A stretch of 64,000 nt of DNA from Nonomuraea polychroma (GTDB lineage Bacteria > Actinomycetota > Actinomycetes > Streptosporangiales > Streptosporangiaceae), in NCBI RefSeq assembly GCF_004011505.1, contig NZ_SAUN01000001.1, forward strand, positions 682,001 through 746,000. Direction: 5' to 3'. Under the pieces are notes generated by a model that did no database searches, was not told the DNA's origin, and saw only the letters and a program-made list of their open reading frames with translations. Shown here piece after piece: positions 14,996 to 23,984 of this stretch. Every line of letters starts with the position of its first letter. The first letter of the stretch is position 1. The translations under genes and the position numbers were made by a program.

Positions 14996-17900
14996 ATGGC
15001 GTCAGAACAGCTCGACGCGGCCATGAGTTGCTGGAAAGCAGGAGAACTCGACCGGGCTGCCGCGCTGTTCAGGCAGATCGCGGCCACGGGCGACCCGGAG
15101 GCGTCGCACCTGCTGGCCGGTCTGCTGCAGGAGCAGGGCGATCTGGACGGCGCCGAGGCGGCGCACCGGTCGGTGATCCAGTCGGGTGACCCGGTGTTCG
15201 GGCAGCGCTCCGCCATGGCCATGAGCATGATGCTGATCACGGCGAAGGAGTGGCCGGCCGCGCACCGGGTGCTGATGATCGCCTCGGACGGCGCGGACTT
15301 CGAGGTGGCCGCGCTCGCCGACACGGCGCTGGTGCTGGTGTGCACGCAACTGGGCGACGCGCAGGGCGCGCAGGAGGCGCTGGAGCGGGCCCGCCGGTGC
15401 GACAGCCCCGCCGTGGCCGAACTGGCCGCGCGGCTGGAGCTGCCGGAGTTCGACCAGGACCCGGCGTCGGCCCGCGAGCTGTACGAACAGGCCGAGGACG
15501 AGGACGACTACCGCACGTTGCTCACCTGCGGCGACCCCGACGTCGTGTCGCTCTCGGCGTTCCAGCTCTACCAGCTGTACGCCGAGGAGAAGGACTTCCA
15601 GGCGGCCCGTGCGGTGTGCGAGCACGCCATCGCCGCCGGTCACCCCGACCATCTGGCCATGGCGCACAAGCTGCTCGGCGCGGTGCTGGTGGACCTCGGC
15701 GAGTACGCCGAGTCCGCGGCCGCCTACCGCGTGGCCGCCGAGGACCCCCGCCCCGATGTCCGGCTGCCGTCACTCATCGAGCTGGCCAAGGTCACCGCCC
15801 AGCTCGGCGACGAGGACGAGACGAAGGCGATCTTCCGCCGGGTGATCGCCAGCGGGCAGCGCGAGTACGCCGTGCAGGCCCAGGCGTGCCTGGCCCAGAT
15901 GCACACCGAGGCAGGCGAGGTCGCCGAGGCGCTGGCCGCGCTGCGGACGGTGCTTCAGGCGGGCGAGTACGAGTGGGCCTCGGTCTGCGTCACGCTGCTC
16001 GCCCTGCTGCTCGACCAGCATCCGGAGGCGTACGACGAGGTCATGGAGCTGGCGCGGGGCGCGGCCGAGCACACGGACCCCGACGCCGCGTTCAAGGCCA
16101 GGCTCCTGCTCGACCACGACGACCGGCGGCAGCCGCTCGCCGACCCGGTGGAGGAGCAGGCGGTTCAGGACATCGACGCGGCGCTGGAGCGCCTGCGGGC
16201 CGGCGACCTGACCGAGGCCAGGCGGCTGCTGCGCGGGGCCTGCGACTGCGGCGCGGCCGCGCCGTCCATCCGGGCCATGGTCGCGCTGGCCGAGCTGGAG
16301 CTGGGGGAGGGCGACCGGGAGCAGGCCGAAGAGCTGCTCACGTACGTGGCCGAGGGCGACGACGTCGTGCAGGGCTTCGCCGCCGCGTTCCTGCTGCACC
16401 TGCTGCGGATCTCCGGCGACGACCTGCACCCGGTGCTGCGCGCGGTGATCGACCACCAGCGGCTGGGGCGGGAGGAAGGGCTGACCCGCTACCACGAGAC
16501 CACGAACCACCCCGACCCCGCCGTGGCGGCGATCGGCACGGCGGTCTTCGCGCAGGTGCTGGCCTCCTTCGGGTACGCGCTGTCGGAGACCTCCAGGCTG
16601 CTGCACGACGCGGCCGGGTCCGGGGAGCCGCTCGCCCTGTCGTACGCGGCGACGCTGGCCAAGGAGATCCTGCCGGACCGGGACGAGGCCGTGGCGCTGC
16701 TGCGGCGGGCCCGGGTGGAAGGGCATCCGGTGCTGGCTCCTTGGGTGGGGTACGTGCTGGGCGGGCTGGTGGAGGAGCCTGCCGAGGCGCGGGCGGCGTA
16801 CACGATGGCGCTGGACAGCGCGCACCAGGGGCTGCGGGGCGAGGCGGCGGCGTCGTTGGCGGCGCTGTTCGAGCAGCAGGGGGATCTGCTCGCGGCCTGC
16901 CGGCTGTACGAGCGGCGCATCGCGCGGGAGGGCGGGGACGAGGCCGGGCGCAGCGCCTGGTTGCTGGGGCTGACCTGGGTGCGGCTCGACGACCTCGCCG
17001 CCGCGCGCGGCGCCTTCGAGGTGGCGACGGGTGAGCCCGCGTCCATGGGGCGGTTCGCCAGGTGCCTGCTCGACCGGGACTTCGACGGCGCGGCGGAGGC
17101 GTTCGCGGCCGTGCCGGAGGGCGGGAACGCGTTGCTGACGAGCATGCTCGCCATGGAGAGCGCGCACGCCTGGCAGCGGCGCGGCGAGACGGCCGCCGCC
17201 GACGCGGCGCTCTCGCTGGTGGCCTCCGCCGGGCATCCCGGGTTCCGCCAGGAGGCGGCCTGTTACCTGGGGGCACTGCGTGACGAGGCCGGGGACAGGC
17301 ACGGGGCGATCGAGGCCTGGGAACGGGCGGCGGAGGGCGACAACGAGGACCTGGCCGTGATGGCGCTGAGCGATCTCGGCCGGGTGCGGCAGCGGCTCGG
17401 GCAGCTCACCGAGGCGGCCGACGCCTGTCGGCGGGCGTTGCGGGACGGAGGCGGGCGGCGCCAGACGGACGTGACGATGCTGCTGGCCGAGGTGCTGGTG
17501 GCCGCAGGCGCGGCGGAGGAGGCCCGCGAGCTCCTCACCGCGGCGTCCGCGGACGGCGAGGTAGGCGGGAGTGAGGCGCGGTTGCTCGGTGAGTTGCTGG
17601 CCAGGACCGGCGACCTGGCGGGCGCCAAGGCGGCGTTCGAACGGGCCGTCGCCGCCGAGCCCGAGTCGGCGGGCGGCACGCTGGTGACCGCCGCCCGGCT
17701 GCTGGGAGAGGCGGGCGACGCCGAGTACGCCCGCGCCGCCTACGAGCGGGCCGCCGCGCAGCACGAGGACGGCTGGGCCGCGGCCGTGGCCCGGGTGCGC
17801 CTGGGCAGGGGCACGGCCGAGGATCGGGGATGGGTGCTGGCCGCCGACGGCGACCGGCCGGGCGCGATCGCGGCGCTGGCCGAGGTCGTGGGCTCGGCGG

Positions 17901-19924
17901 CGCTGGCCGAGCTGGTGCTCGTGCTCGACGACGGCGACGTGCCCGAAGCCCGCCGCCTGCTGGCGGCGCTCACCGGTGACGACCGCCGCGACGGCCTGGT
18001 CCAGGCCCTGCACGCCGGAGCTCGCGCCAGGGCGAAGAACGACGAGGCGACGGCCAGACGGCTCTACCGCCTGGTGATCGAGCTGGCCGACCGGGAGACG
18101 ACGCCGGAGGCCGGGGAGACGGCCGCGGACGTCCGGGAGACGGCCGCGCAGGCGTACCTGTCGATGGGGGCGAGCTGGGCCGAGGACGGCGAGCACGGCC
18201 GCGCCGAGCTGTGCTTCCTGCCCGCCACCGAGCACCCGGCGACGGCCGACGCCGCCTGGCACAACATCGCGATCGTCCGGGAGCGCCGCGGCGACCTCGA
18301 CCGCGCCGTGGCGGCCCTGCGTGCCGGGATGCCCGCAACCGCCGCCGCGCTCGCCGAGGTGCTGGACGAGCGCGGCGACGCGGCAGGCGTACGGCAGGCG
18401 CTGGCCGGCGGTGCGGCGGACGGCGACCTGGAATGCCTGCGCCTGCTGGTCACCCACCTGGTGGGCGAGCGGGAACACCAGGCCGCGGCCGAGGCGGCCG
18501 AGCAGGCGGTGGCCACCGGCGACCCCAGGACCGTGGCCACGGGGTACTGGGGATGGGGCGACGCGTGCCGAGGGCTGGGCGATCCGGCGGGCGCGGCGGA
18601 GCTGTACCGCAAGGGCATCGACACCGGCTTCGAGCCGCTCGTCCCGGGCCTGCGGACGAACCTGGCGAAGGTCCTGTACGACATGGGCGACCGGTCAGGG
18701 GCGTACGAGCAGGCGCAGGCCGCCACCGAGGCCGGGGAGCCGGAGGCCGCCGCCATCGGCCACCTCATGATCGGCTGCTGGCGGCACGACGACGGCGACG
18801 TGTTGCGAGCCGCCGAGGCGTTCGCCGCCGCCGCGGCCACCGGTGCGGAGCCTGCCGCTGAAGCGCTGGGGAACCTGCGGGCCCTCGCCCGCCAGGAGTT
18901 CGAGCGCGGCGCGCACGACGTGGCCGTGCGGGTGCTGGAGCTGATGGGGGAGCCGGGCGCCGAGGTGGCGCGCGAGCTGGGGACGGAGTGTCCGGACCCG
19001 GCCGCCGTACGGGCGTACTTCGAGCGAGCGGGACGGGGGTCGTTCACCGAGCTGGACGTCGCCGACCGGCTGGCCGCCCTGGGGGAGCGGGCCGAGGCGC
19101 GGGCGATCTTCGAGCGGCTCAGCGAGCACGACGAGCCGGAGGTGCGTTTCGTCGCCGGCGGCAGGCTGCTCGAGCTGCTCGACGGCGAGGGCGACGACGA
19201 CGCGTTCTACGACGTCGCGCGGCGGCAGGCGGCCGACGCCGACAGCCCGGTCAGGGGAGTGTTCGGCAGCCTGCTCGGCATGCTGCAGGGCGGCCGGGGC
19301 GACACGGCGGAGTCGTTGCGCACGTTGCGGGAGGCGGCCGCCGGCGGCGAGCCCATCGCGCTGTCCACACTCGCGCAGACGCTGGTCGGCGCCGGGATGG
19401 TGGAGGAGGGGCGGGCGACGTACCTGCGGGTGCTCGACGCCGGCGATGCCGGGCTGGCCGTGCGGGCGATGGTGGCGATCGGCCAGACCTACCACGACGA
19501 GGACGAGGAACAGGCGCGCGAGTGGTACGTGCGGGCCGTCGAGGCGGGCGAGGGGCACATGAGCGCGCTGGCCGCGATGTACCTGGGCGCGCTGGCCAAG
19601 CGGAACCGCGACTTCCCCGAGGCGCTCACCTGGTACCAGCGCGTGATCGACGCCGGTGACCCCGAGTCCGGGATGGCCGCCGCGCACCTGGGCGAGCTGT
19701 GCTACTGGCTCGGCGACCGCGACGGCGCCCTGCGTTACTACGAGCTGACGCTCGGGCTGACCGAGCAGGCCGACCTGGTTGCCGAGGCCGCCTGCCGGCT
19801 CGGGGAGATCCGGTACGAGCGCGGCGACCTGACGCTCGCCCGCCGGCTGCTGGAGGCGGCGGCGGGCACCGGCGACCCGGCCTTCGCCCCGCAGGCCGAG
19901 CTCCTCCTGGACAAAATCGAGTGA
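14996..19924 (+). CDS. Giant tetratricopeptide-repeat protein (1642 aa)
   Basis: One uninterrupted frame of 4.9 kb made almost entirely of 34-40-residue helical hairpins of TPR/Sel1 type. They carry the usual A-x-x-x-Y/F-x-x-A pattern (for example GDLDGAEAAHRSV, GDRHGAIEAWERA, GDLTLARRLLEAA). I read roughly forty units without counting them precisely. It has no signal peptide, membrane span or catalytic domain. The protein must form a long superhelical scaffold in the cytoplasm. The start at 14996 (MASEQLDAAM) has GGGGTGAT close upstream; ATG 14954 would add 14 unlikely residues. It ends 24 bp before the 3' end of the TnpB-like gene, which appears to have landed beside, not inside, it. Confidence 0.88.
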   Translation: MASEQLDAAMSCWKAGELDRAAALFRQIAATGDPEASHLLAGLLQEQGDLDGAEAAHRSVIQSGDPVFGQRSAMAMSMMLITAKEWPAAHRVLMIASDGADFEVAALADTALVLVCTQLGDAQGAQEALERARRCDSPAVAELAARLELPEFDQDPASARELYEQAEDEDDYRTLLTCGDPDVVSLSAFQLYQLYAEEKDFQAARAVCEHAIAAGHPDHLAMAHKLLGAVLVDLGEYAESAAAYRVAAEDPRPDVRLPSLIELAKVTAQLGDEDETKAIFRRVIASGQREYAVQAQACLAQMHTEAGEVAEALAALRTVLQAGEYEWASVCVTLLALLLDQHPEAYDEVMELARGAAEHTDPDAAFKARLLLDHDDRRQPLADPVEEQAVQDIDAALERLRAGDLTEARRLLRGACDCGAAAPSIRAMVALAELELGEGDREQAEELLTYVAEGDDVVQGFAAAFLLHLLRISGDDLHPVLRAVIDHQRLGREEGLTRYHETTNHPDPAVAAIGTAVFAQVLASFGYALSETSRLLHDAAGSGEPLALSYAATLAKEILPDRDEAVALLRRARVEGHPVLAPWVGYVLGGLVEEPAEARAAYTMALDSAHQGLRGEAAASLAALFEQQGDLLAACRLYERRIAREGGDEAGRSAWLLGLTWVRLDDLAAARGAFEVATGEPASMGRFARCLLDRDFDGAAEAFAAVPEGGNALLTSMLAMESAHAWQRRGETAAADAALSLVASAGHPGFRQEAACYLGALRDEAGDRHGAIEAWERAAEGDNEDLAVMALSDLGRVRQRLGQLTEAADACRRALRDGGGRRQTDVTMLLAEVLVAAGAAEEARELLTAASADGEVGGSEARLLGELLARTGDLAGAKAAFERAVAAEPESAGGTLVTAARLLGEAGDAEYARAAYERAAAQHEDGWAAAVARVRLGRGTAEDRGWVLAADGDRPGAIAALAEVVGSAALAELVLVLDDGDVPEARRLLAALTGDDRRDGLVQALHAGARARAKNDEATARRLYRLVIELADRETTPEAGETAADVRETAAQAYLSMGASWAEDGEHGRAELCFLPATEHPATADAAWHNIAIVRERRGDLDRAVAALRAGMPATAAALAEVLDERGDAAGVRQALAGGAADGDLECLRLLVTHLVGEREHQAAAEAAEQAVATGDPRTVATGYWGWGDACRGLGDPAGAAELYRKGIDTGFEPLVPGLRTNLAKVLYDMGDRSGAYEQAQAATEAGEPEAAAIGHLMIGCWRHDDGDVLRAAEAFAAAAATGAEPAAEALGNLRALARQEFERGAHDVAVRVLELMGEPGAEVARELGTECPDPAAVRAYFERAGRGSFTELDVADRLAALGERAEARAIFERLSEHDEPEVRFVAGGRLLELLDGEGDDDAFYDVARRQAADADSPVRGVFGSLLGMLQGGRGDTAESLRTLREAAAGGEPIALSTLAQTLVGAGMVEEGRATYLRVLDAGDAGLAVRAMVAIGQTYHDEDEEQAREWYVRAVEAGEGHMSALAAMYLGALAKRNRDFPEALTWYQRVIDAGDPESGMAAAHLGELCYWLGDRDGALRYYELTLGLTEQADLVAEAACRLGEIRYERGDLTLARRLLEAAAGTGDPAFAPQAELLLDKIE

Positions 19925-19947
19925 CTACCTGCACTGGAAGACCGTTC

Positions 19948-21645
19948 CTAGTGGAGTTGGCCGGCGTTGGCCGCATCGCCACGAACCGGGCCCAGGCTGG
20001 GTCCGGGTGCACCCCGAACGGTCTTGGGTGCGGGGAACAGCGCGAGTTGGTCGCTTGGGCCCCGATAGGTCTTGCCGCCCCCGGCGGGCGTGCCTGCGGT
20101 CCTGAGCGGGGTCGCGGCCCCCTGCGCTGACGGGCAGGATGCGGTCTGGCCGGTAGCTCTCCGCGCCGCCATCCTCTGGTGGCCGGCGGTCACACCTGGC
20201 CGACGCCGGATCCCGTGTCCGAAAGCGCGTCGTCCGATCGCCACCGCGGCACCATGATGCCGGGTGGCCGTGGTCAGCTTGGTCTGCTGCTGGAGTGGGC
20301 GTTGCCAGTGCTGGCTGCCCCATTTGGAGGTGTAGGCAGGATCGACGGCGACTACGAGCAGGCCGCGATGATAGGCCATGCCACGCAGCCGTTCGCGGAA
20401 GCGTGCGGTGGGGATGCCGGCGACGGTGCGGCGGAAGGTCTTCCCCCGCTTGCCGCGTCCCATGGTCTCACGGCCGGTGGCGCGGGCGTCGTCGAAGCCG
20501 AGGTTCTCGATCGCGATCCCGGCGCAGCCGTGCTGGTGGGCGAGGCGGATCAGTTCGCTGATCGCCTGCCGCAGGCGGCCGTCCCGCTGGGGGGCGGGCC
20601 CGCTCAGCGCGGTCGGGATGGTGATGGGCTCGCCGATCGGATTACCGCAGGCGTCGACGACGCAGGCGGCCAGGTGGTCGCCGTTAAGGTCCACGCTCAG
20701 CAACCGCGACCAGGAGGTGGCCAGCTGGTCCGGGGGGAGCAAGGTCGGGGTGTCGGCGGACCAGGAGGCGTCTAGATACCAGCGGTCCCGGTCCGAGTGG
20801 TGGGTGATGTCGTAGCGCACCGCCCGGTTGGCCTGGACGCGGTCCAGCCATTGGTCGCGGCGGTGGTGAAAGCGCACCGTGCCGGTCAGCCGGTAGCGGC
20901 CTCTGGGGGCGTTGGCCAGGTGCCGCAGCGGCTCGGGCAGCACGATCGTCACCGTGCCGTCGCCGGGGTCGACGGTGATGGTGTAGTTCCCGAACGGCGC
21001 ACCCGTCTCTCCGTCGGCGGTCAGGAACATCCGCCGTGCCTCCCACCGCCGACGCCACTGCCGCTCGGTGAGCTTAGCGTCGGTGAGGTTGTGTCGGGCC
21101 TTGGCCAGACGGCGGCCGCCTACCGTGATCGCCGGCCGGCCCTTGTCAATGTGGTCTTCCACGCGGGCCAGCCGGGCGGTGAGCACCTGCAGTCGGCGCT
21201 GCTTTTGCCACCGCTCATCCTGGTCGGCGTAGCCGCGCACCCGGCCTTGGCGCTTGCCGCATGCCACCGTCAGCCGTTTGCTGATCGTGGCGATGGCGCG
21301 GCGGAGGCCTGCGCGTTCATCGTGCAAGGATCGCAGGGACAGCTGGTACTGATCCTCTGAGGTGCGCGTCATCGCCCCGGCCCACCGCGACGAGGACAGC
21401 GCGGTGAGCCGCCTTTTCCGCTCGGCCCGCTGGTTCCGCGGAGCCTTGACATCGCCGATGCGGATGCGCTCGGCCAGGTCGGCACGGGCGTGGCGGCCAA
21501 GATGACGGCCGACGGCGGTCAGGACCTCGACATCACGCTCGGACAGTCGCAGGCGATCCCGGATGCGTGCCCCCGCGGGGGCCGCGACGGTGAACGGTGC
21601 CACGATCGTCCGCAGCCCCTTCCCGGTGCTCTGACGCCTGCCCAT
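19948..21645 (-). CDS. TnpB/IS605-OrfB-like RuvC nuclease lacking the zinc ribbon
   Basis: A 565-residue TnpB-superfamily protein. A basic helical N-terminus contains a conserved-type opening, APFTVAAPAGARIRDRLRLS. The RuvC core follows: SVDLNGDHLA with Asp 319 (RuvC-I), IAIENLGFDDAR with Glu 380 (RuvC-II) and VDPAYTSKWGSQHW (Asp 435). In ordinary TnpB the stretch after YTS carries two CxxC pairs; here no such Cys exists, so the zinc ribbon is missing. The last RuvC motif, normally DxxxNAA, reads RHHGAAVAIG with His 463/464 in place of Asp. No TnpA lies beside it. It is a mobile-element protein or a derived RNA-guided nuclease. Its mobility cannot be judged from this window. Confidence 0.82.
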   Translation of the reverse strand: MGRRQSTGKGLRTIVAPFTVAAPAGARIRDRLRLSERDVEVLTAVGRHLGRHARADLAERIRIGDVKAPRNQRAERKRRLTALSSSRWAGAMTRTSEDQYQLSLRSLHDERAGLRRAIATISKRLTVACGKRQGRVRGYADQDERWQKQRRLQVLTARLARVEDHIDKGRPAITVGGRRLAKARHNLTDAKLTERQWRRRWEARRMFLTADGETGAPFGNYTITVDPGDGTVTIVLPEPLRHLANAPRGRYRLTGTVRFHHRRDQWLDRVQANRAVRYDITHHSDRDRWYLDASWSADTPTLLPPDQLATSWSRLLSVDLNGDHLAACVVDACGNPIGEPITIPTALSGPAPQRDGRLRQAISELIRLAHQHGCAGIAIENLGFDDARATGRETMGRGKRGKTFRRTVAGIPTARFRERLRGMAYHRGLLVVAVDPAYTSKWGSQHWQRPLQQQTKLTTATRHHGAAVAIGRRAFGHGIRRRPGVTAGHQRMAARRATGQTASCPSAQGAATPLRTAGTPAGGGKTYRGPSDQLALFPAPKTVRGAPGPSLGPVRGDAANAGQLH

Positions 21646-21648
21646 CTG

Positions 21649-21732
21649 TCATACCTTCGCCGAGGTGCGCGTCGGCTGGACCGGCAACGCGATCAGCCCG
21701 TGTGGGGCAGAAGCGTGCCGGTATGCCTGCAT
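21649..21732 (-). CDS. 27-codon leader frame before the TnpB-like gene
   Basis: ATG 21732, preceded by a purine-rich GGAAGGAAGGA ribosome-type site, opens MQAYRHASAPHGLIALPVQP and ends at TGA 21649. It is in the same frame as the TnpB-like gene, whose ATG follows 3 bp after the TGA. It is either a coupled leader peptide or an original N-terminal extension now cut by a stop codon. Both readings are inference. Confidence 0.4.
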   Translation of the reverse strand: MQAYRHASAPHGLIALPVQPTRTSAKV

Positions 21733-21993
21733 GACCTTGTCCTTCCTTCCCAGGCCATCACATTGAGTGATCGATAGATTACCTTAATGGACCAGTGCCG
21801 GGTAGAACATGTGAGCGAAATCTGGAGCGCCAGCGTTCGCGTCCGCAGCCTCGGCGAGGCCCGCCCTTGGCTGCGGTAAGTGTGGCTATCGAGCACGGTG
21901 ATCGGGGGCGGACGGGAAGGACATGAGCGCGATACAGCAGCTCGGCGCCATTGCAGCAGCCACGACGCCAGGAGTCCTGTGCGGCAGGCACTA

Positions 21994-22021
21994 GTGCCGC
22001 ATCAGGCAACGTTTGCCCTGT
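21994..22021 (+). repeat. IS630 left inverted repeat
   Basis: This repeat starts GTGCCGCATCAG and ends GCCCTGT. It overlaps the 3' end of the transposase gene and is preceded by TA. It matches the outer right end at 25/28 positions. Confidence 0.75.
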
Positions 22022-23141
22022 CGACGACGGCGCGTAGGCGCCGGTCGTCGGCGTGGCGGTTTCGCCAGATGATGTAGCGGCGGATCATGCTGCCCTGCTC
22101 TTTGTGGCTGGCGTGGTCGGTGCCGTCGAGGGTGAAGTAGCGCAGGGCGGTGAACTGGGCCTCGATGCGGTTCAGCCACGAGGAGTTGGTCGGGGTGTAG
22201 GCGATCTCGACGTTGTTGGCCTCTGCCCAGTCCGCCACCCGGCGGCACCGCTTGGTGGTCAGGTGCGGGGAGTAGTTGTCACACACAATCGCCAGGCGGA
22301 CTGTCGGCGGGTAGAGGGTGCGCAGGTAGCGGCAGAATTCCAGGAACTTCGATCGGTTCTTGGTCTTCTTGATGTGGCCGTAGAGCTTGTCCTTGGCCAG
22401 GTCGTAGGCGGCGAACAGGTGCCGCACTCCGTGTGGGCGGTTGTAGGTTGCCCGCCGCCTGCGGCGTGGTTCACGGTCGTGGTCTTTGTGCCTGCCGCCG
22501 AGTTCGGCCCACTGCCGGCCCGGGTGCGGTTGCAGGTTCAGCGGGCCGAACTCGTCCAGGCAGAACACCATCTCCGGCTCGCCGTCCTCAGGTATGACCT
22601 CGCCGTCGGCGATGGCGTACAGGTGCTCGACGCGGGCCTTCTTGGCGGCGTAGTCCGGATCGCGGGAGGTCTTCCAGGTCTTTATGCGTTGAAACGAGAC
22701 TCCCTCCTCGCGGAGCAGGGCCCGCAGGCCCTCGTGGCTGATGTCGTCGACCACCCCCTCGGCGACCAGGAAGTCGGCCAGCTTGGCCAGGCTCCAGGTC
22801 GAGAAGGGCAGGCCGTGCTCGGCCGGCTTGGACTTGGCGATCTTCTTGATCTCCCGGCGCTCGGGCAGGGTGAAGGTCCTCGGCCGCCCGCCCGTGTACT
22901 TCGGATAGAGGGAGTCGAAGCCGTCAGCGTTGAAGTTGTGGATCACATCCCGGACCCGGTCCGCGCTGGTGAACGTCACCTCGGCGATCTTCGCCACGGG
23001 CATGCTCTGCGCGGATAACAGCACCATCTGCGCCCGGCGCCAGGTCACCACCGACCCGGTGCCCCTACGGATGATCGGCAGCAGCCGCCTGCCCTCGTCG
23101 TCATCGATCTCACGGACCCGCACGCGCTCTGCCACCGGCAC
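22002..23141 (-). CDS. IS630-family transposase
   Basis: A 379-residue DDE transposase. The N-terminal helix-turn-helix region contains TWRRAQMVLLSAQSM and a winged segment KYTGGRPRTFTL. The catalytic core has FCLDEFGPLN (first Asp), IVCDNYSPHLT (second Asp) and SSWLNRIEAQF (Glu), the D-D-E arrangement of IS630/Tc1-like enzymes. The frame is intact and of full length, so it may be active. It reads toward the left end and its stop lies within 10 bp of the terminal repeat. The start is a GTG or ATG region at 23141. Confidence 0.93.
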   Translation of the reverse strand: MPVAERVRVREIDDDEGRRLLPIIRRGTGSVVTWRRAQMVLLSAQSMPVAKIAEVTFTSADRVRDVIHNFNADGFDSLYPKYTGGRPRTFTLPERREIKKIAKSKPAEHGLPFSTWSLAKLADFLVAEGVVDDISHEGLRALLREEGVSFQRIKTWKTSRDPDYAAKKARVEHLYAIADGEVIPEDGEPEMVFCLDEFGPLNLQPHPGRQWAELGGRHKDHDREPRRRRRATYNRPHGVRHLFAAYDLAKDKLYGHIKKTKNRSKFLEFCRYLRTLYPPTVRLAIVCDNYSPHLTTKRCRRVADWAEANNVEIAYTPTNSSWLNRIEAQFTALRYFTLDGTDHASHKEQGSMIRRYIIWRNRHADDRRLRAVVDRANVA

Positions 23142-23193
23142 AGCTTGCCGGACGCGCGCGCCGGAGTGGAATCCGGACGGCGCGTTACCTCAC

Positions 23194-23221
23194 CACAGCA
23201 CAAGGGTCGCTGATGCGGCGC
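23194..23221 (-). repeat. Internal IS630-type end (diverged)
   Basis: Read on the minus strand it begins GCGCCGCATCAGCGAC, which shares 11 of the first 12 bases with the left end but diverges after that. TA follows at 23222-23223. The TAG stop of the passenger gene is formed at this junction. Confidence 0.6.
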
Positions 23222-23862
23222 TAGCCGAGATTCAGAACCTCATCGTCCGCGTGCGTGCCGAACTCGGCGACGCGCACCTCCGCGATGTGCTCGTACCGGC
23301 TGATCCGGTCGGTCCACTCCGCGTCGACGCCGAACGCCACCTGCGCGAAGCCCACCCGCCTGACGGCCTCGGCCAGGCCCGGATCGCCAGGTGCCAGCAG
23401 CCGCACCGGCGCGTCAAGCGCCACGGTGTGCGGCGGCACGAAGTACTCGTCCGGCAAAACGGTGCGCGCATGGACGAGCGCGCCGACAGCGACAACCGAG
23501 CCGGCCCCCAACCGTGCGCACTGCAGGACCGTCGCCGCGGTCGCCACATAGGCGCACCTGCCGACCTCGCAGCCCAGCAGCGTGGCATGCGGCCCCACGA
23601 AGACGTGATCGGCGACAAGCACCGGCTGATCGCCGGCGACCGCAGATCCGCGCAACACCGCGTTCTCGCAGATCACCGCCGCCTCCCCGACCTCGATCCG
23701 AGACTCCTCGGCATCGAGCACCGCACCGTACATCACCCGCGCCCTCGGCCCCACGCGGACATCACCGACGAGCGTGGCCGTCGGGGCGACGTAGGCGGTG
23801 GGATGGACCTGCGGTTCATGCCCGCGGTGCCGGATGCGGATTCCCTGCGGTTCAGCGATCAC
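23221..23862 (-). CDS. Left-handed beta-helix protein, gamma-carbonic-anhydrase-like
   Basis: A 213-residue hexapeptide-repeat protein: VHPTAYVAPTATLVGDVRVG, GARVMYGAVLDAE-type turns, then ICENAVLRGSA and HVFVGPHATLLGCEVG. The order resembles gamma-class carbonic anhydrase/PaaY proteins. The zinc ligands are only partly recognisable: one His lies in DHVFVGPHA. The family name is secure as a fold and weak as an activity. The stop codon TAG is built from the CTAG at the internal IS end, so the natural 3' end may have been replaced by the IS insertion. It lies between two IS630-type ends and could be a passenger. Confidence 0.72.
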   Translation of the reverse strand: MIAEPQGIRIRHRGHEPQVHPTAYVAPTATLVGDVRVGPRARVMYGAVLDAEESRIEVGEAAVICENAVLRGSAVAGDQPVLVADHVFVGPHATLLGCEVGRCAYVATAATVLQCARLGAGSVVAVGALVHARTVLPDEYFVPPHTVALDAPVRLLAPGDPGLAEAVRRVGFAQVAFGVDAEWTDRISRYEHIAEVRVAEFGTHADDEVLNLG

Positions 23863-23953
23863 GAGCGGATTCTCGCCCGACCGACCGCGAGCATGCTGGC
23901 GGATTTCAGACGTCGCGTTCGCCGATCATGTGCCATCCGTGATCTGAGGCACT

Positions 23954-23981
23954 ACAGGGCGAACGTTGGCTGATACGGCAC
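23954..23981 (-). repeat. IS630 outer right inverted repeat
   Basis: Read on the minus strand it begins GTGCCGTATCAG and ends GCCCTGT. It is followed on the plus strand by TA at 23982. It is the best partner of the left end. Confidence 0.72.
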
Positions 23982-23984
23982 TAG

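Larger units (their letters stand above)
21992..23983. mobile_element. IS630-family element, outer ends 1988 bp apart, with passenger gene
   Basis: The ends at 21994-22021 and 23954-23981 are inverted repeats matching at 25 of 28 positions. Both are flanked by TA (21992-21993 and 23982-23983), the IS630 target duplication. Inside lie the transposase gene and a beta-helix passenger gene. A third, more diverged end of the same type (23194-23221, also followed by TA) sits between them, directly at the transposase side. The region is therefore either a passenger-carrying IS or two overlapping elements. The right end abuts a truncated PEP-utilising gene. Confidence 0.65.

Noticed and set aside
15770..18478. 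A 902-codon open frame antisense to the TPR gene
   Set aside because: It is a shadow of the high-GC third-position pattern: Arg/Pro/Gly/His-rich with no domain. Similar long antisense frames (1364-3331, 33918-38174, 39704-42574) were rejected for the same reason.
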